From Deltaproteobacteria bacterium (GTDB lineage Bacteria; Myxococcota_A; Polyangia; GCA-2747355): a DNA stretch of 64,000 bases. Both the position numbers and the translations under genes were made by a program. Within the stretch, counting starts at the first letter, position 1; each line of letters begins with the position of its first letter. This document shows positions 8,652-17,303 of this stretch, in pieces. The notes under the pieces were generated by a model that saw nothing but the letters and a program-made list of their open reading frames with translations, ran no database searches and was not told the origin of the DNA. Where the stretch lies: positions 186,001 through 250,000 of the forward strand of contig JACKDQ010000003.1 in NCBI GenBank assembly GCA_020633415.1, given 5' to 3'.

Positions 8652-9266
8652 CTAGCCGGTCCGCCCGTCGAGGTCGCGGAGGCTCTGCTCAGCCGCTTTC
8701 GCGGCCTCGCGGATGTTCTCTTCGGGGCCGCCGAGATAGACCCGGCCGAATGCGCCAAAAGAGACGAATTCGAGGATCTCGATCGGTGAAGCCTTCTCCG
8801 CTTCGTTGGCGGCGATCGCTGCATAACCGGCGGGTTTGACCTCCATGATGTAGAGGGCATCGTTTTCCGCCAGCATGTTTCCGTGGCGCATGCGGTTGAT
8901 CAGCTGAGACTGGTAGCCTTCGACACCGGTGATAATCTCGTTGGAGATAATCTGCGGCTTCAGGCGATCGGATTCGGAGAGTCCGAGGTGTCGCAGTATC
9001 ACGGCACCGGCCTCGCGGACCTGGCCTTGGTCGAAATGGTGCAGTTCCAGCAGACCGAACGCGCGTTCGACGATCATCATGCCGGGCTCGGTCGACGTAT
9101 GCTTGAGCGCGACGTCGGTCAGGGCGTTGATCGCAATCCCTGGGGCGATTTCGACAAACAGCGAGGCTTGCTGCTCGAGGGGCATGAACCCGGGAGAGAC
9201 CGTCTGCAAAAATCCCGTAACCTGGGGCTGAAGGATGTCGATGAAGCTGAATGTTCGCAGTTCCAC
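8652..9266 (-). CDS. Tandem bacterial microcompartment (BMC-T type) shell-like protein
   Basis: 204 aa, GTG start at 9266 with AAAGGGA about eight bases upstream. Two BMC-like halves are visible. The first, residues about 30-100, contains SLFVEIAPGIAINALTDVAL and later MMIVERAFGLLELHHFDQGQ. The second, about 135-200, contains ALYIMEVKPAGYAAIAANEA, then EILEFVSFGAFGRVYLGG and a final helix. The pattern of strand, Pro-Gly, an Ala-rich helix over bound subunits, Gly-rich strand and helix is that of BMC shell proteins, and two copies make a trimer-forming BMC-T. No encapsulated enzymes or other shell genes occur in the window, so it is an orphan. The next gene on the strand, 25 bp upstream, is a P-loop NTPase. 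The family call rests on my reading; a profile search would settle it. Confidence 0.7.
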   Translation of the reverse strand: MELRTFSFIDILQPQVTGFLQTVSPGFMPLEQQASLFVEIAPGIAINALTDVALKHTSTEPGMMIVERAFGLLELHHFDQGQVREAGAVILRHLGLSESDRLKPQIISNEIITGVEGYQSQLINRMRHGNMLAENDALYIMEVKPAGYAAIAANEAEKASPIEILEFVSFGAFGRVYLGGPEENIREAAKAAEQSLRDLDGRTG

Positions 9267-9291
9267 GCGCGTTCCCTTTCCGGCGGATCCT

Positions 9292-9906
9292 TCAGACGGT
9301 TCGAAGGGGCGCTAGAGCGAGTTGTCGACTGCGGTCCACGCCTTGCTCGGCTTTGCGGGCCGGCCCGAGGGCGAACTCGACGGCGCGGACGCGCTCCTGC
9401 ATGTTGGGCGTATCGATCGGTAGATAGCGCACCTGGTATTGCTCGAGCATGAACTTGATCATGCCGTCGATGCGGATCACGCTCTCCCATTCTACCGACG
9501 CTCGCACGCCGTCATGGGTCAGCATGCAACGGTGTGGACGCAAGAAGAACACCACGCCGCTCCCGACCCACTCCATGTAGGCGCGCAGCTTGTCCGAGGT
9601 CACCAGGTCGCTGAGCACCGTCGCATGCTCGGCGGTGTAGGCCAGGCTGTCAAAAGCGCGGTCGGAGACGAAACCGCCCGGCTGCTGGTGTTCGACCTCG
9701 ACTTGGCGGGTGAACACGCTGGTTTGGTAACGGTTGACCATTTCGATGTCGGTGCGTAGATGCTCGAGCCCGGTTTCCAATTCAGCGAGTACGGCACGGG
9801 CGACTTCGGTGATCATCGGGAGCCCATATGCGTGGCTCACCCAGCGGGTCATCGTTGTCTTTCCAGTGGCGTGGCTGCCGACAAAATAGATGCGTGCTGG
9901 ATCCAT
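9292..9906 (-). CDS. P-loop NTPase, AAA_28/NadR-kinase-like
   Basis: 204 aa. The N-terminus ARIYFVGSHATGKTTMTRW has a Walker A loop at residues 10-17 (G-S-H-A-T-G-K-T), and the sequence TEVARAVLAELETG followed later by FVSDRAFDSLAYTAEH matches the AAA_28 group, related to the kinase domain of NadR and to small ATP/GTP-dependent nucleotide kinases. No signal peptide; cytoplasmic. It lies just upstream of, and in the same direction as, the BMC-T-like gene, so the two are likely cotranscribed and may act together. Substrate unknown. Confidence 0.8.
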   Translation of the reverse strand: MDPARIYFVGSHATGKTTMTRWVSHAYGLPMITEVARAVLAELETGLEHLRTDIEMVNRYQTSVFTRQVEVEHQQPGGFVSDRAFDSLAYTAEHATVLSDLVTSDKLRAYMEWVGSGVVFFLRPHRCMLTHDGVRASVEWESVIRIDGMIKFMLEQYQVRYLPIDTPNMQERVRAVEFALGPARKAEQGVDRSRQLALAPLRTV

Positions 9907-10024
9907 CCGGCCCGCCTATCAAAGATCCTGCAAGCTTGTCAAGCTGGTGCGCGGTGCGGTGAGTCGCTGACTGGTCGAGCGACCGTCTGATTTGGTGCTA
10001 TGCTACGCCGCCGGAGGGAAGAGG

Positions 10025-11290
10025 ATGACGTTCGCTTGCGACTATGGGCTGGGTATACGGCAAGGATCGGTGCTGATCGTCGCGGCGGTGATGCTGATGC
10101 TTTGCGCGTGCAATGCACCGCCGACGAGTGGCGCCCCGAGTGATGATCCCAACGACTACGTGGTCGACACCAAGACTAGCTACCAGCTCGATGTTTCAGA
10201 GCCGCGCTGGGTCGTGCCTTCGGACGCGCTTCCCTCGCCGATCGAAGCCAACACGTCCAACAACAATGTGGCGATCCACTTCCACGGCAACCGCCTTTTT
10301 TTCGCTTGGCGTACCGCGCCGACGCACTTTGCCGACAAGAAGACCGTGCTGTATGTGATGTCCTCGACCGACCGCGGTGAGACCTGGGACTACGAGTACA
10401 CCTCGGCGCTCAAATCGGATATTCGCGAACCCAACTTCTACTCGGTCGGCGAACACCTCTACTTGATCTACTTCCAAGCCGGGACCAATCCGACCGCCTT
10501 TCAGCCGAAGGCGGTTTGGCGGCATCAGCGCCGTGGACTTGGCGACTGGTCGTCCAAGGAAGCTTGGCTCGAGCCGGGCGACGTGCCCTGGGATTTGAAG
10601 CGGCGCAATGGCCGCTGGTACTTGACCAGCCATTACCGGTCGCCTGAGACCGCCAACGGTGATGGTGAAAACGACAACGCGGGTGTTCGCCTTCACATCT
10701 CCGACGACGGTCACAACTGGGTGCCGACTCTCGTGATCCAAGGTTCATCGGAAGCCGGCTTTGAATTCGACCTCGAGGGCCGACTGTGGGCGGTATTGCG
10801 CGGTAGTCCCGAAGAGACCGGCGTAATGGGTGCTCGGCTCTGCTTTGCCGAGCCCGATCAGCTTACCAAGTGGAACTGCGACGCCACCGACCGTTGGAAG
10901 TACGACTCGCCCAAAATGTTTCGCCACGGTCGCGAGCTCTATCTGGTTGCGCGCCGCGATATCGGCGGTCCATACGATGCTGCACCGACGACGCTTAGCT
11001 GGGAGGAGCGCGTCGAGATCAATCGCCTTGAATACTGGTTTCGACCAAAACGCACAGCGATCTACCGGATCGACACCGCTGCGAAGCGCGTGGTCTATCT
11101 GCGCGACCTGCCGTCGGCGGGCGACAACGCCTTCCCTTCAATCCGGCGGCTCGACGCCCATCGCTTCTTGGTCGCCAACTACACTTCGCCACTGGACAAA
11201 GTCGACTATTCCTGGGTCGAGGGGCAGACCTCGACACTCGGGACTCAGCTCTATCTGACGACGCTGACGTTTACGCCCGAGAGCCGCTGA
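10025..11290 (+). CDS. Lipoprotein with sialidase/neuraminidase-like beta-propeller
   Basis: 421 aa. ATG 10025 is preceded by GGAGGGAAGAGG. The signal peptide ends VMLMLCAC, a plausible lipobox with Cys at about residue 29. The mature region has repeated strand motifs with Asp-box-like turns (SSTDRGETWDYEY and ISDDGHNWVPTLV), the S-x-D-x-G-x-x-W signature of sialidase-type propellers. Catalytic Arg-triad residues were not assigned, so it may only share the fold. It is monocistronic, outer-membrane or periplasmic. Substrate unknown. Confidence 0.8.
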   Translation: MTFACDYGLGIRQGSVLIVAAVMLMLCACNAPPTSGAPSDDPNDYVVDTKTSYQLDVSEPRWVVPSDALPSPIEANTSNNNVAIHFHGNRLFFAWRTAPTHFADKKTVLYVMSSTDRGETWDYEYTSALKSDIREPNFYSVGEHLYLIYFQAGTNPTAFQPKAVWRHQRRGLGDWSSKEAWLEPGDVPWDLKRRNGRWYLTSHYRSPETANGDGENDNAGVRLHISDDGHNWVPTLVIQGSSEAGFEFDLEGRLWAVLRGSPEETGVMGARLCFAEPDQLTKWNCDATDRWKYDSPKMFRHGRELYLVARRDIGGPYDAAPTTLSWEERVEINRLEYWFRPKRTAIYRIDTAAKRVVYLRDLPSAGDNAFPSIRRLDAHRFLVANYTSPLDKVDYSWVEGQTSTLGTQLYLTTLTFTPESR

Positions 11291-11407
11291 GCGATCGGTA
11301 GTCACGCACGTTACAGCGTTGAAATCTATTGATTTTGCCGCGTCGCTGGCATGGGATGCGGCGTGCTTGGCTTTCATGCTAGGCTGCCGCCGACGGAGAG
11401 TCACACG

Positions 11408-12850
11408 ATGGTTGTTAGAATCGTTAGCGTCTTCGGTTTACTCGCCGGCGCAGCGTTCGCAGCGTTTCTTACCGGATGTCCGGGCAGTGTTCCGGGCGTC
11501 GCCACATGCGGCCTAGGCAGCTGCAGCGGCTGCTGTACGGCGCTTGGCGCTTGCGTGCCGCTCGAACGGCTCTCGCCATTGACTTGCGGGAGCGGTGGCG
11601 AAGTCTGTCAGCCCTGCCAGGCGGGCACGAGCTGCAAAGCTGGGGCGTGCCTGGCCGAGCAGCCTTGCGAACAGACCTGCGCGAGCGGCTGCTGCGATAC
11701 CAGCGGTACCTGCCTCGATAAGTCAGCGTGTCAGTCGTCACAGTGCAAAGCAGTGGCACCGGTGATGGTCGACGATAGCGGCAAGTGGACCGGCCACACC
11801 GCGGCGCTTGCCGTCGATGCGGCGGGGCAAGCGCATATCGCCTATACCCGCCAAGCCGACGATCAAAGTCCGGATGCGCTGTATATTGCCTCCGGCGACG
11901 GCTCCGGCTTTAAGCTGGGGACGATCGACGCAGGGCCAGATGTTGGGACCGGCGTTCAGATCACCGTCGATTCCAAGGGTGCCTTGCACCTGGTCTATTA
12001 CGATCGCGAACACTTCAACCTGAAATACGCTTGGGGTGCGCCGGGAACAACCTTTCAGACTCGCACGCTCGATCAGACTCAGTTCTCCGGGTTGTTCAGC
12101 GCGATCGCCGTCGACAAGAACGACGTGGTTCATGTGGCCTACAACGACTCTAGCGGCAACAAGCAGAAGCTTCGTTACGCTTGGGGCAACGCGACGGCGT
12201 TTACCTTCCACACGATCGAGGCCGATGGTGGCGGAGGGCAGCCCTCGATCGCCGTGGCCAGCGACGGGAAGGTGCATATTTCCTATACCCGCACCTTGGA
12301 TTGGCCAGAAGAGCAACCCAACCCCAACGAACAGGTTCGTTATGCAGTTGGTAGTGGCGCGACGTTCACGCACCAGGCGATCGATACGTCCAACTCCTCG
12401 GGATACAGTGCGCTGGCTCTCGACAGCCAAGGAAAGCCACACATCATTTTTTATCGCGAACAAGCGGTGCCGAGCGATCGACGCTGTCGCACCAATGGCA
12501 ACGCCACGGGTTGTTTAAATGCGTCAATTTTGCCCAAGGGGCTGTTCTACGCGGCGGTAGACGGCGTAAACGTGACCCTCGACGTGGTCGATGATGAGGG
12601 CTTCGTCGGCGGTAGCCCTAATCTGGTGGTCGGCGAGGGTGATACGTTGTTCATGACTTACGACCACTATGAACTGCGTCAGACACGGTTTGCTTCGGGC
12701 GTCACGCCGCCGTTCGACAAGGTAGTGGTCAGCGCGCAAGGGCAACGCGTGTTTCGTAATGCGCTGGCGCGTGGGCCCAAGGGCGGCCTGCACATCGTCT
12801 ACTACGATCTCGACAAGGACGCGCTGTTTTATACCGTGCGCTGCCCGTAG
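11408..12850 (+). CDS. Cys-rich lipoprotein with beta-propeller-like repeats
   Basis: 480 aa. ATG 11408 is preceded by GGAGAG eight bases upstream. The signal peptide ends FLTGC. Residues about 22-120 are very Cys-rich (CGLGSCSGCCTALGAC, CQPCQAGTSCKAGAC, CASGCCDTSGTC). From 130 to the end there are five to six repeats of the form A-x-D-x-G-x-H-I/V-x-Y (AVDAAGQAHIAYT, TVDSKGALHLVYYD, AVDKNDVVHVAYND, ALDSQGKPHIIFY, GPKGGLHIVYYD), typical of a BNR-like propeller. Probably a surface binding protein. No catalytic residues were recognised. Confidence 0.85.
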   Translation: MVVRIVSVFGLLAGAAFAAFLTGCPGSVPGVATCGLGSCSGCCTALGACVPLERLSPLTCGSGGEVCQPCQAGTSCKAGACLAEQPCEQTCASGCCDTSGTCLDKSACQSSQCKAVAPVMVDDSGKWTGHTAALAVDAAGQAHIAYTRQADDQSPDALYIASGDGSGFKLGTIDAGPDVGTGVQITVDSKGALHLVYYDREHFNLKYAWGAPGTTFQTRTLDQTQFSGLFSAIAVDKNDVVHVAYNDSSGNKQKLRYAWGNATAFTFHTIEADGGGGQPSIAVASDGKVHISYTRTLDWPEEQPNPNEQVRYAVGSGATFTHQAIDTSNSSGYSALALDSQGKPHIIFYREQAVPSDRRCRTNGNATGCLNASILPKGLFYAAVDGVNVTLDVVDDEGFVGGSPNLVVGEGDTLFMTYDHYELRQTRFASGVTPPFDKVVVSAQGQRVFRNALARGPKGGLHIVYYDLDKDALFYTVRCP

Positions 12851-12853
12851 CGA

Positions 12854-12879
12854 CTGCGCAGCGTGGCGACTGCGCAGCC
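12854..12879. repeat. Short direct repeat downstream of the propeller lipoprotein gene
   Basis: The string GCGACTGCGCAGC occurs twice, a few bases apart, just after the stop codon at 12850. The rest of the 235-bp gap to 13086 holds no gene I can support and no clear terminator. Confidence 0.4.
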
Positions 12880-13085
12880 CGGAGCGGCAAGTCGCCGCTC
12901 GCAAAACACCAAACGCTCGAACCGCGCGGGAAGGTCAGTCTTTGCCGATCGTATCCCGCTACGGGTCGGTCGGTGCCTTGTCGCTCAGCGCGTTTGGTGT
13001 GATACTGCGCCGCACAAGTCGCCCAGAAAATAGCTAAGTTTCGCTGCGCGCAGCGGCGCTGTCCTCAACCTTTGGTCTGATTTCA

Positions 13086-15386
13086 ATGCGCGAACGTCTG
13101 AAAGTCCTCTGGCTGCGTTTCCTGCGAACTTGGAACGTCATGCTGGTGATCAGCGTTGCGACCAGCGTGGCGGCCGTGCTGTTTGTGCGCTTCGATATCT
13201 TTGGGATGGCGGGCGCAGAAGTCCAGGCCTACGACGACGGGCTGACCACGATGACGCGCTGGCGCAACAAGACCGTGCGCTCGGACAAGGTGATTTTGGT
13301 CGCCTTGGACAACAAGACGCTTCAGGGCATTGCCGCCAACAAGAGCTACGCTCTGAACTTTGGCCGCTGGCCGTATTCGCGCAACCTTTGGGCGCGTGTG
13401 CTGCAACATCTCGACGCCGAGGGGGCGCGGGCGATCGTTCTCGACTACGTGATCGACGAGCGCCATCCCGATCCGAGCGGTGACCTTGCGATGGGGCAGG
13501 TGATCGCTGGGCTGCGGGCGCCGGTGATCGCTGGGTTCGCCTTAGACGCGTCATCGGCGGTCAAGAAGCTGCCAGCCGTCAAGGCGACCAACCGTTTGCG
13601 CAGCCTGGCCAACGCTTCGGCGAAGACCGCATCTCAGCCGGCGGTCCCCAAAGACGATGCAGACGAGACGTTTCCTGACAGCGATGACAGTGGCGCCAAC
13701 AAGGCGTCATCCGCAGCGGATAAACGGGCGGACGACGCTGATGAGAGCTTCCCGGGAGGCGATGGCAGCGAAAAGACTGCTGGGGCCGAGTCCTCCGATG
13801 GATATCCGACAGTGACGCCAGCGCAGGTCGCTCAGGCCTTGGCGTTTCCGGTGTCCTCCGGTCAGCTGGCGATCCCGCGTCTGCTCTACGAGAACAAGCA
13901 TGCGCTCAACCCGCAACCGCCGATCGCTCCATTGATCGATGCGGTAAGCGGCTTCGGTCTGGTGGCGATGGAGGAAGACGATGACGGCAAGATTCGCCGC
14001 ACGCGCTTTGCCGGGACCGATGGTCAGAATAGCTATGTCTCGTTGGCGGTGGCGACGGTGGCCGATATCTACCGCGCCGAGCGTGTGACGATCGAGCCCG
14101 GTAGACTGCGAATCGGCGCTCATTCCGTTCGGATCAACGATGATGGGACGGCAGAGATCAACTACGGTGGCGATCTGTTCGAGCGCTTTGCTTCTGCTTC
14201 GATGATCGACGTGCTCGACGATTGGGCCTATATGCAGGAGCGTAAAACGCTTTCAGCTGCGCAGCTCAAGGCGCAGGGCAAGTCGCGCCGGCTACCTGCC
14301 GATTTCTTTAAGAACAAGGTCGTCGTGCTCGGGGGGACTGCGACATCGGTGGGCGACGTTAAAGCCACACCGTTTTCGAGCAACTCGCCGGGAGTCGTCA
14401 AGCACGCCGCTGAGATCCAGAATTTGCTCGACGATCAATTCATTGTTCGTGCGCCGTTTTGGGTGTCTGTGTTGATCACCTTCTTGATCGCGTTCTTTTC
14501 GGTGGCGATTATTATCATCCTGCAGAACTTGGTGCTCGAAGTGTTGTTCCCGATCGCCTTGTTCTTCGGCTTTATCGTGGTGACCGGCTGGTTCCTCGTC
14601 GAGGACCAGTTGCACGTATTGAGCGCGATGCCTTCATGGGCCGCTTCGAGCGCCAGCATCTTCGGCGCACTCTATAATCACTTCTTCGCTTCCGAATACC
14701 GCCAACGCCTGCGGCGGGCCTTCGAGCGCTCGATGGAGCCGGTGCTCTGCGACCAGTTGGTCGAACAGAAGAAAAGGCGGCTTCCCCGACTAGAAGGCGA
14801 GTTTCGCGAAGCGACTGTGCTCTACACCGACATCGCGCGGTTTGGTCAAGTTGCCGCTCAGTTCAATAGCGACCCGACGGGGTTGGCCGAATTCCTCAAC
14901 AAGTATCACACGCGGGTCACCGCCGTGGTGATGCGGCACGGTGGGTACATTGAGCGCTATCGCGTCGATACCGCGGTTTGTCTGTTTGGCGCGCCAATGG
15001 CCCACACCGATCACGCGGTGCGCGCCTGCAAAGCGGCATTGGCAATTCTTTCGGAGGTTGAATTGTTGCGCGGTGAGTTGCCCGAGGAACAGACGCATTG
15101 GATCGATACGCGCATCGGCATCAACTCCGGCCAGATGTTTCTCGGGAACTTCGGTAGCGATCAACACCCGCAATATGGTGCAGCGGGTGACCAAGCAAGG
15201 CGGGCCGATTTGATCGAACGGCTCAATGATAAATACCACACGCGAATACTCGTCGGACAGCGCACAGCGGAGCTTGCTGGCGATCGGATCATCCTGCGGC
15301 AGATCGACATTGCCTCGGTGATGCCCGATCAGCCCGCCGAAATGCTCCATGAGGTGACCGGCGAAAAGGGCGTAGCAACCTTTTAG
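13086..15386 (+). CDS. CHASE2-domain receptor with degenerate class III adenylate/guanylate cyclase domain
   Basis: 766 aa. One N-terminal TM (about 15-38) precedes an extracytoplasmic CHASE2 domain (about 45-440) that carries the expected D-x-x-x-x-x-x-H-P/D-P-S-G-D block and the VVVLGGTATSVGD block. An acidic insert with two DADE-[TS]-FP units interrupts it at about 185-235. Three more TMs (about 455-535) lead to a class III cyclase domain (about 570-740). Metal-binding Asp582 (YTDIARFG) and Asp628 are kept, but the base-selecting Lys is Arg, the Gly before Asp628 is Val, and the transition-state Asn and Arg are Arg705 and Leu709 (GDQARRADL). Catalysis is therefore doubtful. It is the first gene of a likely three-gene operon. 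Confidence 0.9.
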   Translation: MRERLKVLWLRFLRTWNVMLVISVATSVAAVLFVRFDIFGMAGAEVQAYDDGLTTMTRWRNKTVRSDKVILVALDNKTLQGIAANKSYALNFGRWPYSRNLWARVLQHLDAEGARAIVLDYVIDERHPDPSGDLAMGQVIAGLRAPVIAGFALDASSAVKKLPAVKATNRLRSLANASAKTASQPAVPKDDADETFPDSDDSGANKASSAADKRADDADESFPGGDGSEKTAGAESSDGYPTVTPAQVAQALAFPVSSGQLAIPRLLYENKHALNPQPPIAPLIDAVSGFGLVAMEEDDDGKIRRTRFAGTDGQNSYVSLAVATVADIYRAERVTIEPGRLRIGAHSVRINDDGTAEINYGGDLFERFASASMIDVLDDWAYMQERKTLSAAQLKAQGKSRRLPADFFKNKVVVLGGTATSVGDVKATPFSSNSPGVVKHAAEIQNLLDDQFIVRAPFWVSVLITFLIAFFSVAIIIILQNLVLEVLFPIALFFGFIVVTGWFLVEDQLHVLSAMPSWAASSASIFGALYNHFFASEYRQRLRRAFERSMEPVLCDQLVEQKKRRLPRLEGEFREATVLYTDIARFGQVAAQFNSDPTGLAEFLNKYHTRVTAVVMRHGGYIERYRVDTAVCLFGAPMAHTDHAVRACKAALAILSEVELLRGELPEEQTHWIDTRIGINSGQMFLGNFGSDQHPQYGAAGDQARRADLIERLNDKYHTRILVGQRTAELAGDRIILRQIDIASVMPDQPAEMLHEVTGEKGVATF

Positions 15387-15409
15387 AACGCGAAGGAGGC
15401 GCAGCGATT

Positions 15410-15937
15410 ATGTATCGGAGATGTTTGTTTCCCGCCGTCGTATTGGCGGCTGGACTCGTGGGGCTATTCGGCAGTGCCGAGGCCGTGAAGCGCGGGGGCA
15501 CGTTGTTTATCAAGGCCCGCAATACAAAGCTGATGGCGACTGCCTCGCCGACGGCAAACGTCGTCGCGGTGCTACAACCTGGCGACGCCGTGACCTGGCG
15601 TGGGTCGAGCACGCAGAACAAACGCTGGCACAACATCGAATACAAGGGAAAGACGGGCGTCGTTTTCGTCTCGAACCTCTCGCCGAAAAAGCCTCACATG
15701 GAGCTCAGCTCAAGCAAGGGCGGGCAGGTCGATTCGCGTGCCTTCGCCAGTTCGGGCGCAGCATCCAAGGCGCTCGGTGAAGGTGCGGTCGCCTACGGAA
15801 ACACCAAGAACATGGGACAAGCCGTAGCGCAGATCGTGGCCTTGGAGAAGCTGGCCAAGCGTGTCGCTCCGGCTCAGGTTGCTGCGCATGTGAAACGCGC
15901 CGGGCTCTTTCCGGTGGTGGGAGGCAGCAATGAATAG
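15410..15937 (+). CDS. Secreted SH3-like (SH3b) protein
   Basis: 175 aa with GAAGGAGG upstream of ATG 15410. Signal peptide MYRRCLFPAVVLAAGLVGLF with cleavage near SAEA. Residues about 30-92 resemble a bacterial SH3 domain: GTLFIKARNTKLMATASPTA, then VLQPGDAVTWRG and WHNIEYKGKTGVVFVSNLSP. The remainder is Gly/Ala-rich and ends with a predicted helix. It starts 23 bp after the cyclase-like gene and overlaps the M48 peptidase gene by 8 bp, so the three are probably translated together at the envelope. Confidence 0.8.
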   Translation: MYRRCLFPAVVLAAGLVGLFGSAEAVKRGGTLFIKARNTKLMATASPTANVVAVLQPGDAVTWRGSSTQNKRWHNIEYKGKTGVVFVSNLSPKKPHMELSSSKGGQVDSRAFASSGAASKALGEGAVAYGNTKNMGQAVAQIVALEKLAKRVAPAQVAAHVKRAGLFPVVGGSNE

Positions 15938-16937
15938 GCAACGTATCGGCTGGCGATTCGGCCTGTGTCTGGCTGGTCTCGTCCTGGCGCTGGCGAACTG
16001 CAAGATGGTTGACCTGAAGCGCGGCGATCTAGGGCGCCAGCTGACCAATGTGGCGCAGACAGCCGGCAAGGCTCACGAAGAGTCCCAAAAGTGCCAGGCG
16101 CTCAAAGAGCTGACGATCGCAGTCGAGGAGGAGACTGCGATCGGTGGAGCGATCGCAGTCAACTATGTTTCGAGTGCCGGCGGTTTGATGATCGATGCCC
16201 AAAATCCTGGCGCGTCGACCAATGACCTCAACCGCTATCTCAATCGCGTCGGCAAGAATCTTGCGGCGCAGTCGGCGCGGCCCAATTTGGATTGGACGTT
16301 CGGCGTGGTCAATGCTGAAGGGTTCAACGCCTTTTCCGCGCCGGGTGGCTATGTGTTTGTGACGCGCGGCTTGCTCAAGAGGCTGCAGAATGAGGCCCAA
16401 TTGGCGGGGGTGCTGGCGCATGAGATCGCGCATATCACCGAGCGCCACGCGCTCAACGTTTATGGCGCGATCAAGGCCAACCAATGCACAACAGCTGTTG
16501 CCGCCGGTGCCGCGGGCGAACTGGCTGGCGAGTTTCTCAGCTTCAAAGGTGCCCTCGGTTCAGGCAACGGGTTCATCTCACTCAACGACCCCAAGAACCT
16601 CAAGCTGTTGACCAAGCTCACCGACAAGGTCGTCGATAAGATCACCAGTCAGGGCTATGCCCATGACGACGAGTTCAACGCCGACCGTGTTGCCGTTGAG
16701 CTGATGCTCAGCGCCGGTTATCAGCCGAGCGAGTACCTCAAGGTCTTGGGGATGATCCCCTCGGACGGTGGCTCGTTCTCCAACCATCCGACCAATGGCG
16801 ATCGGCAGTCCAAGATTACGGCGTGGAAACAACAGGCCGCACAACAGGCAAAAGCGGACCCTTTGAGTCCTGATCCTGACGCAAGAGATCTGAAGACCGT
16901 GCGCTTGCCGGACAAGCTCTGGGCGACAATCCGCTAG
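15930..16937 (+). CDS. M48 family metalloprotease, secreted lipoprotein-like
   Basis: 335 aa. A signal peptide ends in VLALANC (possible lipobox). The zinc motif HEIAH (residues 164-168) lies in VLAHEIAHITERHAL, and the third ligand Glu lies in DDEFNADRVAVELM. The Gly-Gly-tyrosine block upstream (NAFSAPGGYVFVTRGLL) is the usual BepA/YggG/LoiP-like signature. Such proteases process or degrade misassembled outer-membrane proteins. Overlapping the SH3 gene by 8 bp, it is the last gene of the CHASE2-cyclase operon. Confidence 0.9.
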   Translation: MNRQRIGWRFGLCLAGLVLALANCKMVDLKRGDLGRQLTNVAQTAGKAHEESQKCQALKELTIAVEEETAIGGAIAVNYVSSAGGLMIDAQNPGASTNDLNRYLNRVGKNLAAQSARPNLDWTFGVVNAEGFNAFSAPGGYVFVTRGLLKRLQNEAQLAGVLAHEIAHITERHALNVYGAIKANQCTTAVAAGAAGELAGEFLSFKGALGSGNGFISLNDPKNLKLLTKLTDKVVDKITSQGYAHDDEFNADRVAVELMLSAGYQPSEYLKVLGMIPSDGGSFSNHPTNGDRQSKITAWKQQAAQQAKADPLSPDPDARDLKTVRLPDKLWATIR

Positions 16938-16975
16938 GGACTGTTGTCACGGGCGCCTTGGGACCGTTGCTTGTC

Positions 16976-17003
16976 TTGACAGCTTGGTAGTTCACGTTAC
17001 GAT
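16976..17003 (+). promoter_or_regulatory. Strong sigma-70-like promoter for the 17.0 kb transcript
   Basis: TTGACA at 16976-16981, a 16-bp spacer and TACGAT at 16998-17003. The -35 box is a full consensus match. Transcription would begin near 17010. It faces the candidate RNA that ends at the terminator at 17304-17332. Confidence 0.7.
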
Positions 17004-17179
17004 CAAGGACATAGAGACAAGCCGGTCGGGGGCCAGCAGACCCTCGTGATCACTCGGGGATAATGCGATTCACGAGTGATCGGCCGGGCCTCGGGCCGAC
17101 TCCCGGCGGTCGGTTCCTGGCATGCGGGCACTGGGTCCGCGACACGACGCTCTCGCCGCGAAAGGAGGTGATCCGAAAA

Positions 17180-17221
17180 ATGGTTAAGACCAAATTGATC
17201 TGCGAGGTGGTGGCCTCCTAG
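17180..17221 (+). CDS. 13-residue mini-ORF with perfect anti-16S Shine-Dalgarno
   Basis: ATG 17180 to TAG 17221 encodes MVKTKLICEVVAS. The preceding AAAGGAGGTGATCC (17161-17174) pairs with 14 bases of the 16S 3' terminus, much more than usual sites. The last codons, GCC TCC TAG, contain CCTCCT, which can pair exactly with the AGGAGG of its own ribosome site. This suggests a leader peptide or a ribosome-binding control element rather than a stable protein. Whether it is translated cannot be seen from sequence. Confidence 0.45.
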   Translation: MVKTKLICEVVAS

Positions 17222-17303
17222 GCCGGGCGTACCCGGAAAACGTTTGCGACCCAACGTCGCATGTTCACGGGTGGTCACCTGGGAGATCCCAGGCACCACC
17301 GGG

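Noticed and set aside
17003..17299. Antisense frame of 98 codons opposite the structured RNA
   Set aside because: It arises from the reverse complement of the hairpin region, has no ribosome site and is opposite a strong promoter and terminator.
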